DNA from: DASRDB01 sp035652815
GTDB taxonomy: Bacteria > Chloroflexota > Ktedonobacteria > Ktedonobacterales > Ktedonobacteraceae
Assembly: GCA_035652815.1 (NCBI GenBank)
Contig: DASRDB010000014.1
Coordinates: 186,001 to 250,000, forward strand
Direction of reading: 5' to 3'
Length of the DNA stretch: 64,000 nt
Both the position numbers and the translations under genes were made by a program. Below, piece after piece: positions 17,185 to 26,348 of the stretch (the first letter of the stretch is position 1; each line of letters opens with the position of its first letter). The notes under the pieces are model-generated. The model was given only the letters and a program-made list of their open reading frames with translations, ran no database searches and was not told the DNA's origin.

Positions 17185-18407
17185 AGAGCCAGCACCTCCT
17201 CGACAATCGTATCCAGGTCCTCGCGGCTCAAGGCAGGATGGACTGGCAGCGATAGCACCTGGCACGCGGCCTTTTCGGCCTCGGGAAGATAGGAAGGGAT
17301 GGCAGGGGACGCGATGAATCGCGTCCCTACAGACCATTGTAATCCATCCTGTTCTACCAATTGCATCCCAGCCATACCACCTGTAGGGACGCGATTCATC
17401 GCGTCCTGCCTCGCATATCGCGGCGGTATAGCAAGGCGGTACAATTCAGGCGAGGCTTGATAATACGGCTGCGAATAAATCGTTTGCGGATAGTGGATGC
17501 CGGTGCCGATGCCTCGCTCCCGCAACTGGTTTGCCCAGGCATCGCGGTCGCAACCTTCGGGAACGCGGATGGTGTACTGGTGAAAGACATGGCGATATCC
17601 AGGCTTCACCACTGGAGTACGCACCGCGCCTGCCAATTTTTCGCTCAGGTAGGCGGCGTTAGAAATGCGGTCCGCGGTAAACTTTTCCAGCCTGTCAAGC
17701 TGCACCAGCCCTATAGCAGCCTGCAGATCGGTCATACGCAGGTTGAAGCCGAGGGCGATATGATGATAGCGGGACTGCTGGCCGTGATTGCGCAACAGGC
17801 GAACGCGCTCCGCGATATGGGTATCATTGGTTGTCACCATTCCGCCCTCGCCGGTGGTCATGTTCTTGGTCGGATAAAATGAGAAACAGCCGGTGCCGAA
17901 ACTGCCAACTGGTTTGCCCTCAATGCTGGCTGCGTGCGCCTGGCAGGCATCTTCAATCAGAACGAGAAAATAGCGCTCTGCGATTTCGGCAAGACGCGCC
18001 ATATCGCAGGGATTGCCATAGAGATGAACCGGCAGAATGGCGCGTGTGCGGGGTGTGATGGCGGCTTCAACCTGTTTGGGATCGAGATTGAAGGTCTCGG
18101 GGTCAATGTCCACAAACACGGGCGTCGCGCCGACCAGCAGGATTACATTGGCAGTCGCGGCGAAGCTGAACGGCGTGGTAATAACCTCGTCGCCATAACC
18201 GATATCGTGGGCAATCAGCGCCAGGTGCAGAGCAGCCGTTCCCGATGAAACTGCTATAGCCTCCTTCACCTGGCAAAGTTCCGCGAAACGGCGCTCAAAG
18301 GCGGCTACGCGCTCCCCCTGCGCAAGCTGTCCCGAGCGCAGCACATCTAGAACGGCAGCCTCTTCCTCCGGGCCGAAAAGAGGGCGCGCAACTGGAATCA
18401 CCTGCAT
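17175..18407 (-). CDS. DegT/DnrJ/EryC1/StrS aminotransferase interrupted in frame by a repeat pair
   Basis: A 410-residue PLP-dependent sugar aminotransferase. Recognisable parts are GERVAAFERRFAELCQVKEAIAVSSGTAAL spread over the N-terminus, PVHLYGNPCDM, VLIEDACQAHAA and FSFYPTKNMTTGEGGMVTT, which contains the PLP lysine. Residues ~333-369 are foreign: a pair of inverted family A repeats (17302-17408) is translated as DAMNRVPT and SVGTRFIAS blocks. Family members normally pass directly from YRLAIP-like to LPEAEKAACQVLSLPVHP, so the native chain was near 370 residues. The ATG has AGGAGGT six bases upstream. It is the first gene of the exopolysaccharide operon; a TATACT box lies in the divergent spacer near 18461, but no convincing -35 box is visible. 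Activity after the insertion is unknown. Confidence 0.9.
   Translation of the reverse strand: MQVIPVARPLFGPEEEAAVLDVLRSGQLAQGERVAAFERRFAELCQVKEAIAVSSGTAALHLALIAHDIGYGDEVITTPFSFAATANVILLVGATPVFVDIDPETFNLDPKQVEAAITPRTRAILPVHLYGNPCDMARLAEIAERYFLVLIEDACQAHAASIEGKPVGSFGTGCFSFYPTKNMTTGEGGMVTTNDTHIAERVRLLRNHGQQSRYHHIALGFNLRMTDLQAAIGLVQLDRLEKFTADRISNAAYLSEKLAGAVRTPVVKPGYRHVFHQYTIRVPEGCDRDAWANQLRERGIGTGIHYPQTIYSQPYYQASPELYRLAIPPRYARQDAMNRVPTGGMAGMQLVEQDGLQWSVGTRFIASPAIPSYLPEAEKAACQVLSLPVHPALSREDLDTIVEEVLALCR
17302..17408. repeat. Family A inverted repeat pair inside the DegT aminotransferase gene
   Basis: GCAGGGGACGCGATGAATCG at the left and the complementary GCGATTCATCGCGTCCTGC at the right enclose about 50 bases. 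The whole element is in frame. Confidence 0.92.
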
Positions 18408-18650
18408 CTACATACCTCCTGACCCCACCACCATGTGACAATTTTGTTAATCTATTTCCCAGTATAGAAAGCTGTTCAATTGATGATTGCAAATGTAAAG
18501 AACAACATATTGATGAACTGGCCTCACAGGCTGCGTGGCACGTTTACTACCTCTCGCGCGAAAAAAACCTGTTCATAGTACCTCTCTGCTATTCGTGTAG
18601 TTAGCAGTGGGCAAGAAGTAAACGGTGCATAACCCATGAGGAGATAAACA

Positions 18651-19679
18651 ATGCGAAAGAACTGGTTGACTAACCCCTGGACGCTGGCGGCGGCAGGAAC
18701 AGGATTATTGTTTGTCGGCAAGCGGCTGCTTGAGCGACGTTTGAATATAGATGGCAAAGTTGTACTCATTTCGGGCGGTTCGCGAGGACTGGGGCTGGCG
18801 ATGGCGGAAGAGTTTGGGCGGCGCGGAGCAAAACTCGTCTTGCTGGCCCGTGATGCGCAGGAATTGATGGACGCGCAGAAAATCCTGGCTGACGAGGGAA
18901 TAGAGGCAATCACCATTCCCTGCGATATTACCGATGAGCGGCAGGTTCACGAGATGGTCGAGCAGGCACTCCGGCGCGTGGGACAGATCGATGTGCTGGT
19001 AAACAACGCGGGAATCATTACCGCTGGCCCTTTACAGACGCTCACGCGAGAAGATTTTGAATACGCTATGAACGATATCTTCTGGGGCACGCTCAATATG
19101 ACAATGGCAGTGCTGCCCCACATGCAGGAGCGCAAGCAGGGGCGTATTGTAAACATTGCCTCGATAGGCGGCAAAGTGAGCGTGCCGCGCCTGCTGCCCT
19201 ACTCCAGTGCCAAATTTGCGGTTGTTGGCTTCTCAGAAGGACTGCGGGCCGAGTTGCTGCGGCAGGGCATCCTGGTGACAACCATCGCTCCCGGACTGAT
19301 GCGAACTGGCTCGACGGTGAATACGATCATGAAAGGTGCTGAACACGAGCAGGAATACACCTGGTTCACCCTGCTTGATACGCTGCCTTTCAGCTCGATC
19401 AGCGCGAAACGGGCAGCAAAGCAAATCGTCTCCGCGACCGAGCGAGGCAGCGCCGAAGTAATCATCAGCATTCAGGCGCAGGTGCTGGCGCGGCTACATG
19501 GCCTTCTGCCAGGCACCACAAGTGATCTCATGGCATTGATGAACCAACTTTTGCCGGGCAAGGATGATGCAAGCAAAGCTACCTATACCGGCAAAGAAAG
19601 CGAAACGCCTGTTACACAATCACCTATAACCACGCTTGGGCAGAAAGCAACGCAGCGTTATAACGAAGAAAAGGCTTAA
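18651..19679 (+). CDS. SDR-family oxidoreductase with N-terminal hydrophobic segment
   Basis: A 342-residue short-chain dehydrogenase. The cofactor loop is SGGSRGLGLAM (TGxxxGxG with Ser for Thr), followed by VNNAG, the catalytic serine in NIASIGG and YSSAK as the YxxxK pair. Residues ~8-24 (NPWTLAAAGTGLLFVGK) form a hydrophobic stretch that may anchor it to the membrane. The C-terminal ~70 residues extend beyond the usual 250-residue core, as in several lipid- or sterol-acting SDRs. It is transcribed divergently from the exopolysaccharide operon and ends at a very strong hairpin whose left arm begins in the stop codon. Substrate is unknown. Confidence 0.9.
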   Translation: MRKNWLTNPWTLAAAGTGLLFVGKRLLERRLNIDGKVVLISGGSRGLGLAMAEEFGRRGAKLVLLARDAQELMDAQKILADEGIEAITIPCDITDERQVHEMVEQALRRVGQIDVLVNNAGIITAGPLQTLTREDFEYAMNDIFWGTLNMTMAVLPHMQERKQGRIVNIASIGGKVSVPRLLPYSSAKFAVVGFSEGLRAELLRQGILVTTIAPGLMRTGSTVNTIMKGAEHEQEYTWFTLLDTLPFSSISAKRAAKQIVSATERGSAEVIISIQAQVLARLHGLLPGTTSDLMALMNQLLPGKDDASKATYTGKESETPVTQSPITTLGQKATQRYNEEKA

Positions 19680-19749
19680 TACCAGACAAAATCATCAGGA
19701 CCACAAACCGACCGGTTTGTGGTCCTGATGATTTTGTCTGGTATTTTTT
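19678..19749 (+). terminator. Intrinsic terminator with 33-bp perfect arms
   Basis: Bases 19678-19710 are exactly complementary to 19713-19745, leaving a two-base centre, and the right arm runs into TTTTT. The palindrome starts inside the TAA stop codon of the SDR gene. Its position and T-run fit an intrinsic terminator, but the arms are far longer than the usual 7-12 pairs, so a structural or repeat origin is also possible. Confidence 0.85.
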
Positions 19750-19838
19750 CACAAAAAGCGGTACCGAGCGCGCGAATGCTTGACAATGCTCTGGCTCAAC
19801 AGTAAACTCTGAGAGAATTCATAAAAGTTGGAGCATGG

Positions 19839-20693
19839 ATGGTTACATCGCCCATTACCCAGGTTCAGGAACAGGCATCTGATAAGCCTCCTCTTCCTCG
19901 CTACGCACATTGTCCCTGGTGGAAACAGGCCGCGCATTACGTCGTCGATGGATGTCGCCTCTGTAGCCGCGATATACCAGGACTCCTGGTACTCGTGGGG
20001 CTATTCGTAATGCCGCCCCTGGCCGCCGCACTTGTTGGCAGCCAGCCCGGTCTTTTCGCTTACTGGCTAGCAACTGCGCTTCCCTGGATCACTATAACGC
20101 TAGGAAATATCGCGGCGGTGCTGGCTATCGAAGCCATCAGCGCCGGACAACAGGTGAGGTTGCTACCCATACTGTCCGCCTCGATTCGCTGGCTGCCACG
20201 CTACCTCTGGACAAACGCTATCACCACTTTGCTGTTCTGGGGCGTCTTCACGCCTTTACAATGGTTTATCGGGCAGCAGGCCAGCCAGTGGCACTGGTCG
20301 TGGCAATTAATTCCCGCGACACTTATTCCGACGGTCATCTTGCTGCTGCCGATGCTGTTCTGGCATGTGCGGCTGGTTTTCGGCACCTATGCAACCATCA
20401 TAGATGATCAGCCGGGAATACGTTCGGTTATCACAAGTATTGGCATTGCGCATACACGTTGGAAAATGGTCGCGGCGGCCTTTGTCGGCTCAGTGCTGGT
20501 AGAAGCGCCAATCGCGGCCCCCATCTACTTTTTGATCTTGAAGAACGGCAATCCCCTGGAAGTTGAAGGCTTTACCTGGATGCTGGTGATGGCGATGCGT
20601 CCGCTGTTTATCGCCACCTTGCACCTGATTTACGAAGATTATCGACCCGTATTCGCCCTTCAGCAAACGAGAGGGCGACGTTTCTGGCTATAA
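19839..20693 (+). CDS. Polytopic membrane protein of unknown function
   Basis: A 284-residue protein with about six hydrophobic helices (DIPGLLVLVGLFVMPPLAAA, LIPTVILLLPMLFWHVRLVF, VAAAFVGSVLVEAPIAAPIY among them) and a short hydrophilic N-terminus. I do not recognise a named family; the spacing of helices resembles glycerophosphodiester-phosphodiesterase membrane-domain or DUF975-type proteins, but no motif proves it. It lies 15 bases before an alpha/beta hydrolase gene in the same direction, so the two are probably co-transcribed and may act on the same membrane or lipid substrate. Confidence 0.75.
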   Translation: MVTSPITQVQEQASDKPPLPRYAHCPWWKQAAHYVVDGCRLCSRDIPGLLVLVGLFVMPPLAAALVGSQPGLFAYWLATALPWITITLGNIAAVLAIEAISAGQQVRLLPILSASIRWLPRYLWTNAITTLLFWGVFTPLQWFIGQQASQWHWSWQLIPATLIPTVILLLPMLFWHVRLVFGTYATIIDDQPGIRSVITSIGIAHTRWKMVAAAFVGSVLVEAPIAAPIYFLILKNGNPLEVEGFTWMLVMAMRPLFIATLHLIYEDYRPVFALQQTRGRRFWL

Positions 20694-20708
20694 CTAGAAT
20701 CACGCGAG

Positions 20709-21581
20709 ATGAGCAAAACCAGTATCATTGAGGCACAAGAAACCCTGCTGCGCTCCCGCGATGGATTGTCGATCTTTGTCCGCGCCTGGATACCCGCAGC
20801 GCCGGAGCGAGTAGTGATCTGCATTCAAGGCTTAGGCGGACATGGCGGGTATTATAACGCGCTGGCAGATTACCTCGCGCCACATGGAACGGTGGTAGTA
20901 GCGCCCGACCTGCGCGGGCATGGGCGCTCCGAGGGCATACGTGGCGATATCGAAAGCTTTCACTATTACCTGGAAGACGTGGATGTCGCCGTTCGTTGGG
21001 GCAAAGCAACCTGGCCGGATGTGCCGCTCATCGTGCTGGGCGAGAGCATGGGTTCCTCGCTCGCCATCCAGTACTGCGCGCAACAACGGGGAACGCCGCT
21101 TGCCGGGCTGGCGCTGATCTCGCCCGTCCTGGGATCAGCCATCCAACCAAAGCTAAGTGAAGCCGCCAATTTCCTGCGTTCGCTGATGACCAATCCTCGA
21201 CGACCAACGATGTCGGTTACAGGCAGGGAAGAACTCGGCTGCCGCGTGAGCGAGTTCAACGACCGTTTGCGGGCTGATCCATTGTTCGTGCGCCATGTCA
21301 GCGTGCGCTTTCTCATTCGCCTCTCCGGCTGGCTACGCCAATCGCGGAGCAAAGCCGAACAGGTTACGCTTCCTCTTCTGGTGCTACAGGGCGGCAAAGA
21401 TTATGTAGCACACCGCCCCAGCACGCGCCTCTTCCTGCGCCGCGTTGCGACCAAACAACATCATGTTGTCACCTTCCCCGAAGCGTATCATTGTCTGCTG
21501 TATGATCCTGATACGCCAGAGGTGATGGGAGTGTTGAATGGGTGGTTGGAGAGAGTTTCAAGTATTCATGTAACAGATTAG
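20709..21581 (+). CDS. Alpha/beta hydrolase, monoacylglycerol-lipase-like (Hydrolase_4)
   Basis: A 290-residue serine hydrolase. The oxyanion region is IQGLGGHGGYY, the nucleophile lies in VLGESMGSS, the acid is in LLVLQGGKDY and the base in EAYHCLLYD. DLRGHGRSEG is the classical lid-proximal motif of the lysophospholipase/monoglyceride lipase group. No signal peptide is visible, so it acts in the cytoplasm or at the inner membrane face. It probably forms an operon with the membrane protein 15 bases upstream. Exact ester substrate is unknown. Confidence 0.88.
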   Translation: MSKTSIIEAQETLLRSRDGLSIFVRAWIPAAPERVVICIQGLGGHGGYYNALADYLAPHGTVVVAPDLRGHGRSEGIRGDIESFHYYLEDVDVAVRWGKATWPDVPLIVLGESMGSSLAIQYCAQQRGTPLAGLALISPVLGSAIQPKLSEAANFLRSLMTNPRRPTMSVTGREELGCRVSEFNDRLRADPLFVRHVSVRFLIRLSGWLRQSRSKAEQVTLPLLVLQGGKDYVAHRPSTRLFLRRVATKQHHVVTFPEAYHCLLYDPDTPEVMGVLNGWLERVSSIHVTD

Positions 21582-21620
21582 TTATGTTGATGTACTACAT
21601 GCCATTACAAACCGGCCAGA

Positions 21621-21707
21621 TGTCATCCTGAGCGCAGCGAAGGAACTGCGGCCTCGGCATACGTATCGTCCGAGAATATATGTCCTTCGCTGCGCTCAGG
21701 ATGACAG
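21621..21707. repeat. Family C palindromic repeat
   Basis: An inverted pair: TGTCATCCTGAGCGCAGCGA at the left and its complement at the right, with about 35 variable bases between. The same element recurs ten or more times in the window, always as a pair or a collapsed hairpin. It lies in the spacer between the hydrolase and the STAND gene. Confidence 0.9.
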
Positions 21708-21720
21708 AGCGAAGCAGAGG

Positions 21721-21768
21721 ATGGCAGGCGAGCAGATCTTGTTCATGGCAGGCGAGCAGATCTTGTTC
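21721..21768. repeat. Two tandem 24-base units
   Basis: ATGGCAGGCGAGCAGATCTT plus GTTC occurs twice head to tail, at 21721 and 21745. The 343-base spacer 21582-21924 otherwise holds the family C element and the promoter at 21847. Confidence 0.9.
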
Positions 21769-21846
21769 ATGGCATACTATTTGCTTAAGTCAATTTTTCT
21801 GCTATTTTAACGCTTTAAGTGTAAGCATCAAATTACAGACTTGCTA

Positions 21847-21876
21847 TTGACGCAGTAAAAACAAAACAGGTATACT
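21847..21876 (+). promoter_or_regulatory. Sigma-70-type promoter of the STAND/TPR gene
   Basis: TTGACG at 21847-21852 and TATACT at 21871-21876 are separated by 18 bases. Transcription would begin near 21883, about 40 bases before the ATG at 21925. Confidence 0.7.
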
Positions 21877-21924
21877 GCAAGCAAGAAATCCACTGTTTTG
21901 CTTCAGTTAAAGAAAGAGTTACGT

Positions 21925-24900
21925 ATGCGCAGCCCTTTCAAGAAAGATATCCCTCTTCAGCAAAACTTTGTTGGCCGTACAGACCACATTCACTTTTTTG
22001 AAGATGCTATCCTTAAAGCAGAGAGACCCCAATACAATATTATTTCCATTTCAGGAGAAACAGGCGTCGGCAAGACAACTCTGCTTCGTCACTTCATAGA
22101 TATAACTCGCTCCACCGATTTTAAAGATCACTGTTTAACCGCCCTTGTGAATGAAGATCAGATAACCCTTGCTGATACGATGGAGAAATTTGCCGAACAG
22201 CTCAAATTCGGAAGAGACTTTCAAAAGGCGCTGAATGAGTACAAAGAGATAGAATTACAACTGCAAGCTGAACACGAGAGCATAGGTAAATTATTGCTTG
22301 CAAGTGGTCTGAAGGTTGCTGGAGCAACTGCTCAAACCTTTCTTGGTCCATTTGGCGCATTAGGCAATACGGGAGCAACTATTGCCAGCGATTTCGTTTC
22401 AAAGCAGGGCCATCAAGCTCAGCTACTTCGAGATGCTGAACGCAGAAAGAATTCCGTCAAAAACCCGACCCATGCCTTTCTGAAGGAACTTAATGAACTG
22501 GCAACTACATTTGTCTACACATCTCCTCAAAAACAGCATCGACGCAAAATACTCCTCTTTTTTGATTCTTTTGAGCGGACGTCAAGCACGATAGAACCCT
22601 GGCAATGGCAATATATCCTGGAAGGCGATATTGCCATTGAGTCCAATATCATATTAATCATAGCTGGAAGGCAGGCGCTACAAGGTTCAAATCGAGAACA
22701 CGATTGGGCGCGATACCATGATGAAATCAGAACAATACATCTCAAAAGTTTCAGCGAGGAAGAGACACGCACTTACCTCTTAAACCAGGGTATCACTGGC
22801 GCGGAGAGTACTGACCTGTGGAAACTCACCAGGGGGTTGCCCATTTATCTTTACCTTTTGACCCGCGACCCACATACAAGGATTAATCCAACGAAAAGTA
22901 TCGCGGATAATATCTTGGGAACTGAACTAGACATCATAAAACGGCAGTTAGCCCTCAGCTCCGCTCTCTTTTCTCGACCGTTCAATCAGAGCGATGTAGA
23001 AGCCTTCGCTAATTTAGAAGAAAAATATAGGTATCTGCCTCAGGACAGAAATGAGCAGGTGGCGCTCTATCGTTGGCTGATTGAGCAGCATTTTGTCAAC
23101 CACATAGATGGTGGGAGATACTCCTATACAGATGGGACAAAAAGGATATTAAGTGAAGAGCTTTACCGGAGTTCTCCCAATGAGTACTACGCGACTCGTA
23201 AAGCTCTCGCCGATCATTATCGGAAACAGCTTGAGCAGTTACAAGCCCAGAGAGGAAAGCAGGTATATAATGCAAACGAGTGGTTGGAACTGGCGAAGGC
23301 GCTCATCCACCAGTTATTTTTGTTGCCCGATCCAGCCTGCCATATTGAAGCCATTGAATGGGTACTTACCATCGATTACAAGGCGAAAAAGAGTAGGGAT
23401 ATTCTCGGCCTCTTGAACGAACTTGCGCAGGAACCACAGATCAAACATATACACCCGGACATTCAAGCGATCCTCGATCAGCTTATTCACTACCTCAACA
23501 CTGATCCAGGAGATGCGGGATTCCTGGAAGCATCAAATTTTCTATTAGAAAAAGCTACAAAGGCTTCCTCGTTTTCACCTGAAGGCCTGGCCTTTCTTTA
23601 TCGGGGACGCGGTTTAAACCACTTCCTCCTTTATGATGCCCAAAAAGCTTTACAAGACCTGAATCTTGCCATTCATCTCACACCTGACGAGGAAAGGTTA
23701 TATGCAATACGAGGCGCTGCATATCTGCTGGCGAATCAACCTCAGCAAGCGCTTAAAGATATGGAGCGGGCGCTGAACTCTGAGTTCAAAGAAGGATGGA
23801 TGTACACTATACATGGGTTTGCTGCAATAGTTACAGGCAATACGCAGCAGGCCTTTGAAGACTTGAAACAGGCTTTTGATCTCGCTCCTGACGAAAGCTG
23901 GAACTACTTTATACGCGGCCTTGCTTATATCACACGCATGGAATATAAACGAGCGCTTGACGATTTCAATAAGGGTATTGAGCTTGACCCACAAGACAGC
24001 CTTGTTTATATTTATCGTGGACTTACATTTGCTTCTCTAGGAAAGCCTGAACAAGCCCTTGAAGACTGCAATCGCGCGTTGGAACTCGCTTCTCAGCTTG
24101 ATGAGACAGATCCACAGAAGTCAACAAATCGAGGGCTTGCTTATTTTGTAAGCGGCCTGACATGCGTCCAATTTAATAATTTTGAGCAAGGTGTTAAAGA
24201 CCTGAGCGAGGCAATAAAGCTGCTTCCGAATGAAGCGCTGTTCTATGCAGTTTTAGGATGGGCCTACGCCAGATTAGGAGACCTCGAAAAAGCTTTTTAC
24301 AATTGTGAAAAGGCTGTGGAGCTGACCCCTAAGTTAGCTTTCGCTTATTTTGCGCGAGGAATAGCGCAAACTGCATCCAATCAACCTGATAAGGCGCTCA
24401 AGGACCTGAATAAAGCTCTTGATCTCTATCCTCGTTTGATATTAGCTCTCCTAATTCGAGGAAGGATCTATCTAACTCGTTATGAATCAGAGGACGCCCG
24501 CAAGGATTTTGAACAAGTTCTACAACTACTTCCAAATAAAGAGGAAGCGCCGGGACTTATTGCTCAAGCCAAAGCAGGACTTGGACGAGTACATGCTTTA
24601 CTACAAGATCAAGAACAGGCCCTCCGCTACTGTCTAGAGGCGATAGAATTAAGTCCGCAAGATACACAAGTGTACATTGATTGCAGCATTGCCTATCTCT
24701 CTTTCAATCAACCTGCTGAGGCTATCAAACTAGGTAACCGGGCCATCAAACTCAATCGAAAACTGACTGATGCTTATCTGCAGCGTGGTCTCGCTTACAC
24801 AGGACTCGCTGCTCAGCAGCAAATGTCCAATGATTTCAGCTATCAGAAAAGTTACGAACAAGCAGAAAAGGATTACAGACGCGCCCTTAAAATACAGCCT

Positions 24901-26331
24901 CAGCAGCCTCAAGCTCACTTTGGGATGGGCTTACTCTATATGGCTCGTCAAAATTTTATACAGGCTATACAGGAATTTGATCTGGCTATCCAACTAGCTC
25001 CTGGATACGCTGAAGCTTTCCTGTCTCGCGGGAAGCTCAATTTTCTTCAGGCAAATTATCAGAAAGCTCTTGACGATTATAATCATGCAATCACGCTTGC
25101 ACCCAAGTGGGCATATGCTTACTATGAACGTGGATTATTTTATTATCAACTTATGCAAGATTATGAAAAAGCGCTCTCCGATTTTAACAAGGCACTCAGC
25201 CTTGCTCCTAACTGGGCCGACGTTTATGTCCAGCGTGCTGCTATCAACCTTTCCCTCAACGACGCAGAACAAGTCATTAAAGATTGTACTTATGCTCTGG
25301 AGTTGAAGCCCGACTTAGCTAGTGCTTATTTTAATCGTGGGTGGGGTTACGGATATCTCAACCAATTTGAGGCGGCCATAAAGGATTTTGATCGTGCGAT
25401 TAAATACGCTCCCGATATGCTAACTGCATACAATAGAAGAGGGCTGAGTTATTGTTCGCTTAATCAATTTGAGGAAGCTATAAAGGACTTCACTGAGGTT
25501 CTTAACAGGTTCTCTCAACAAATTGATACTATACGCGAATCAGACCCCGAAGAGCTTATAAAGAAAGGAAATATAATTCGGCTGCCAGATTCTGGCTCAG
25601 CACAAGAAGCTAAACCAATCATGAATCTTCACGCAGAAGTGCTTAATTCCATTTCAGAAGCTCTACACGAAAAGAGACTGGAAATATTTTCACCTGATTC
25701 TTTTTTTGCCTGGACCTTTCGTGGTATAGCTTACATGGAGCTTGGTAAGTACGAACAGGCTATTGAGGATTTCGGCAAGGTACTTGATGAGAGGTGGAAG
25801 TTCTTGTCTGTGAATGATTTCCTTCCCCTCGATGCAGAACATATCTGGCTCATGCGAGGCATCTGCCATCTATGGCTGAAAAAGATTGAGCAAGCAAAGG
25901 AAGATTTTAACGAATCAGAGAAGGCCAACCCTGAAAATATGGAGGCAAGCTTCCTGGTCAACTGGTTGGCAATGTACCAGGAGCCAATCACTAAGAGAGC
26001 CAGGCATTTAGAGAGAATAGTGAGAAACAGCCCGGATTCTTATGAAGGGTACATTTGCCAGGGCATAGTCCTGTACCTGCAAGGCAAAATAGACGAGGCG
26101 CTGCTTGAACAGAACAGGGCTATCGAGCTTGAACCGGATAAAGCGTTTGCTTACTTCTGGAAAGGATTGATCGCTATTTCTTTTCATCAAGCAGAAGGAA
26201 TCGAAACCATCAAGAAAGCTTCAGAACTGAAACTACCCCCTGTATTACTCACGCCACTCAGATGGCTGGAAAAAGATATTTTAGAATCTTACAAAACTGA
26301 TATGGAGGACCTGTTTAAGCAATTTGCATGA
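21925..26331 (+). CDS. STAND-type NTPase with long tetratricopeptide-repeat array
   Basis: A 1468-residue protein. An FVGR motif at about residue 17 precedes the P-loop ISGETGVGKTTLL (residues ~39-51). A glycine/alanine-rich hydrophobic stretch (SGLKVAGATAQTFLGPFGAL) lies near residue 130, and a Walker B-like KILLFFDSFER near 205. The rest, from about residue 540 on, is some twenty TPR units of the form YFxRGxAYxxLxxYxxALxDFxKAI. STAND proteins use such repeats as sensors that release NTPase-driven oligomerisation, in signalling or phage defence. No separate N-terminal effector domain is visible. The ATG at 21925 has a weak GAAAGAG upstream; an in-frame TTG at 21898 would add nine residues. 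Codon use is clearly AT-richer than in the neighbours, which suggests horizontal acquisition. Confidence 0.85.
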   Translation: MRSPFKKDIPLQQNFVGRTDHIHFFEDAILKAERPQYNIISISGETGVGKTTLLRHFIDITRSTDFKDHCLTALVNEDQITLADTMEKFAEQLKFGRDFQKALNEYKEIELQLQAEHESIGKLLLASGLKVAGATAQTFLGPFGALGNTGATIASDFVSKQGHQAQLLRDAERRKNSVKNPTHAFLKELNELATTFVYTSPQKQHRRKILLFFDSFERTSSTIEPWQWQYILEGDIAIESNIILIIAGRQALQGSNREHDWARYHDEIRTIHLKSFSEEETRTYLLNQGITGAESTDLWKLTRGLPIYLYLLTRDPHTRINPTKSIADNILGTELDIIKRQLALSSALFSRPFNQSDVEAFANLEEKYRYLPQDRNEQVALYRWLIEQHFVNHIDGGRYSYTDGTKRILSEELYRSSPNEYYATRKALADHYRKQLEQLQAQRGKQVYNANEWLELAKALIHQLFLLPDPACHIEAIEWVLTIDYKAKKSRDILGLLNELAQEPQIKHIHPDIQAILDQLIHYLNTDPGDAGFLEASNFLLEKATKASSFSPEGLAFLYRGRGLNHFLLYDAQKALQDLNLAIHLTPDEERLYAIRGAAYLLANQPQQALKDMERALNSEFKEGWMYTIHGFAAIVTGNTQQAFEDLKQAFDLAPDESWNYFIRGLAYITRMEYKRALDDFNKGIELDPQDSLVYIYRGLTFASLGKPEQALEDCNRALELASQLDETDPQKSTNRGLAYFVSGLTCVQFNNFEQGVKDLSEAIKLLPNEALFYAVLGWAYARLGDLEKAFYNCEKAVELTPKLAFAYFARGIAQTASNQPDKALKDLNKALDLYPRLILALLIRGRIYLTRYESEDARKDFEQVLQLLPNKEEAPGLIAQAKAGLGRVHALLQDQEQALRYCLEAIELSPQDTQVYIDCSIAYLSFNQPAEAIKLGNRAIKLNRKLTDAYLQRGLAYTGLAAQQQMSNDFSYQKSYEQAEKDYRRALKIQPQQPQAHFGMGLLYMARQNFIQAIQEFDLAIQLAPGYAEAFLSRGKLNFLQANYQKALDDYNHAITLAPKWAYAYYERGLFYYQLMQDYEKALSDFNKALSLAPNWADVYVQRAAINLSLNDAEQVIKDCTYALELKPDLASAYFNRGWGYGYLNQFEAAIKDFDRAIKYAPDMLTAYNRRGLSYCSLNQFEEAIKDFTEVLNRFSQQIDTIRESDPEELIKKGNIIRLPDSGSAQEAKPIMNLHAEVLNSISEALHEKRLEIFSPDSFFAWTFRGIAYMELGKYEQAIEDFGKVLDERWKFLSVNDFLPLDAEHIWLMRGICHLWLKKIEQAKEDFNESEKANPENMEASFLVNWLAMYQEPITKRARHLERIVRNSPDSYEGYICQGIVLYLQGKIDEALLEQNRAIELEPDKAFAYFWKGLIAISFHQAEGIETIKKASELKLPPVLLTPLRWLEKDILESYKTDMEDLFKQFA

Positions 26332-26348
26332 AACATTGTAAGCTCTGC

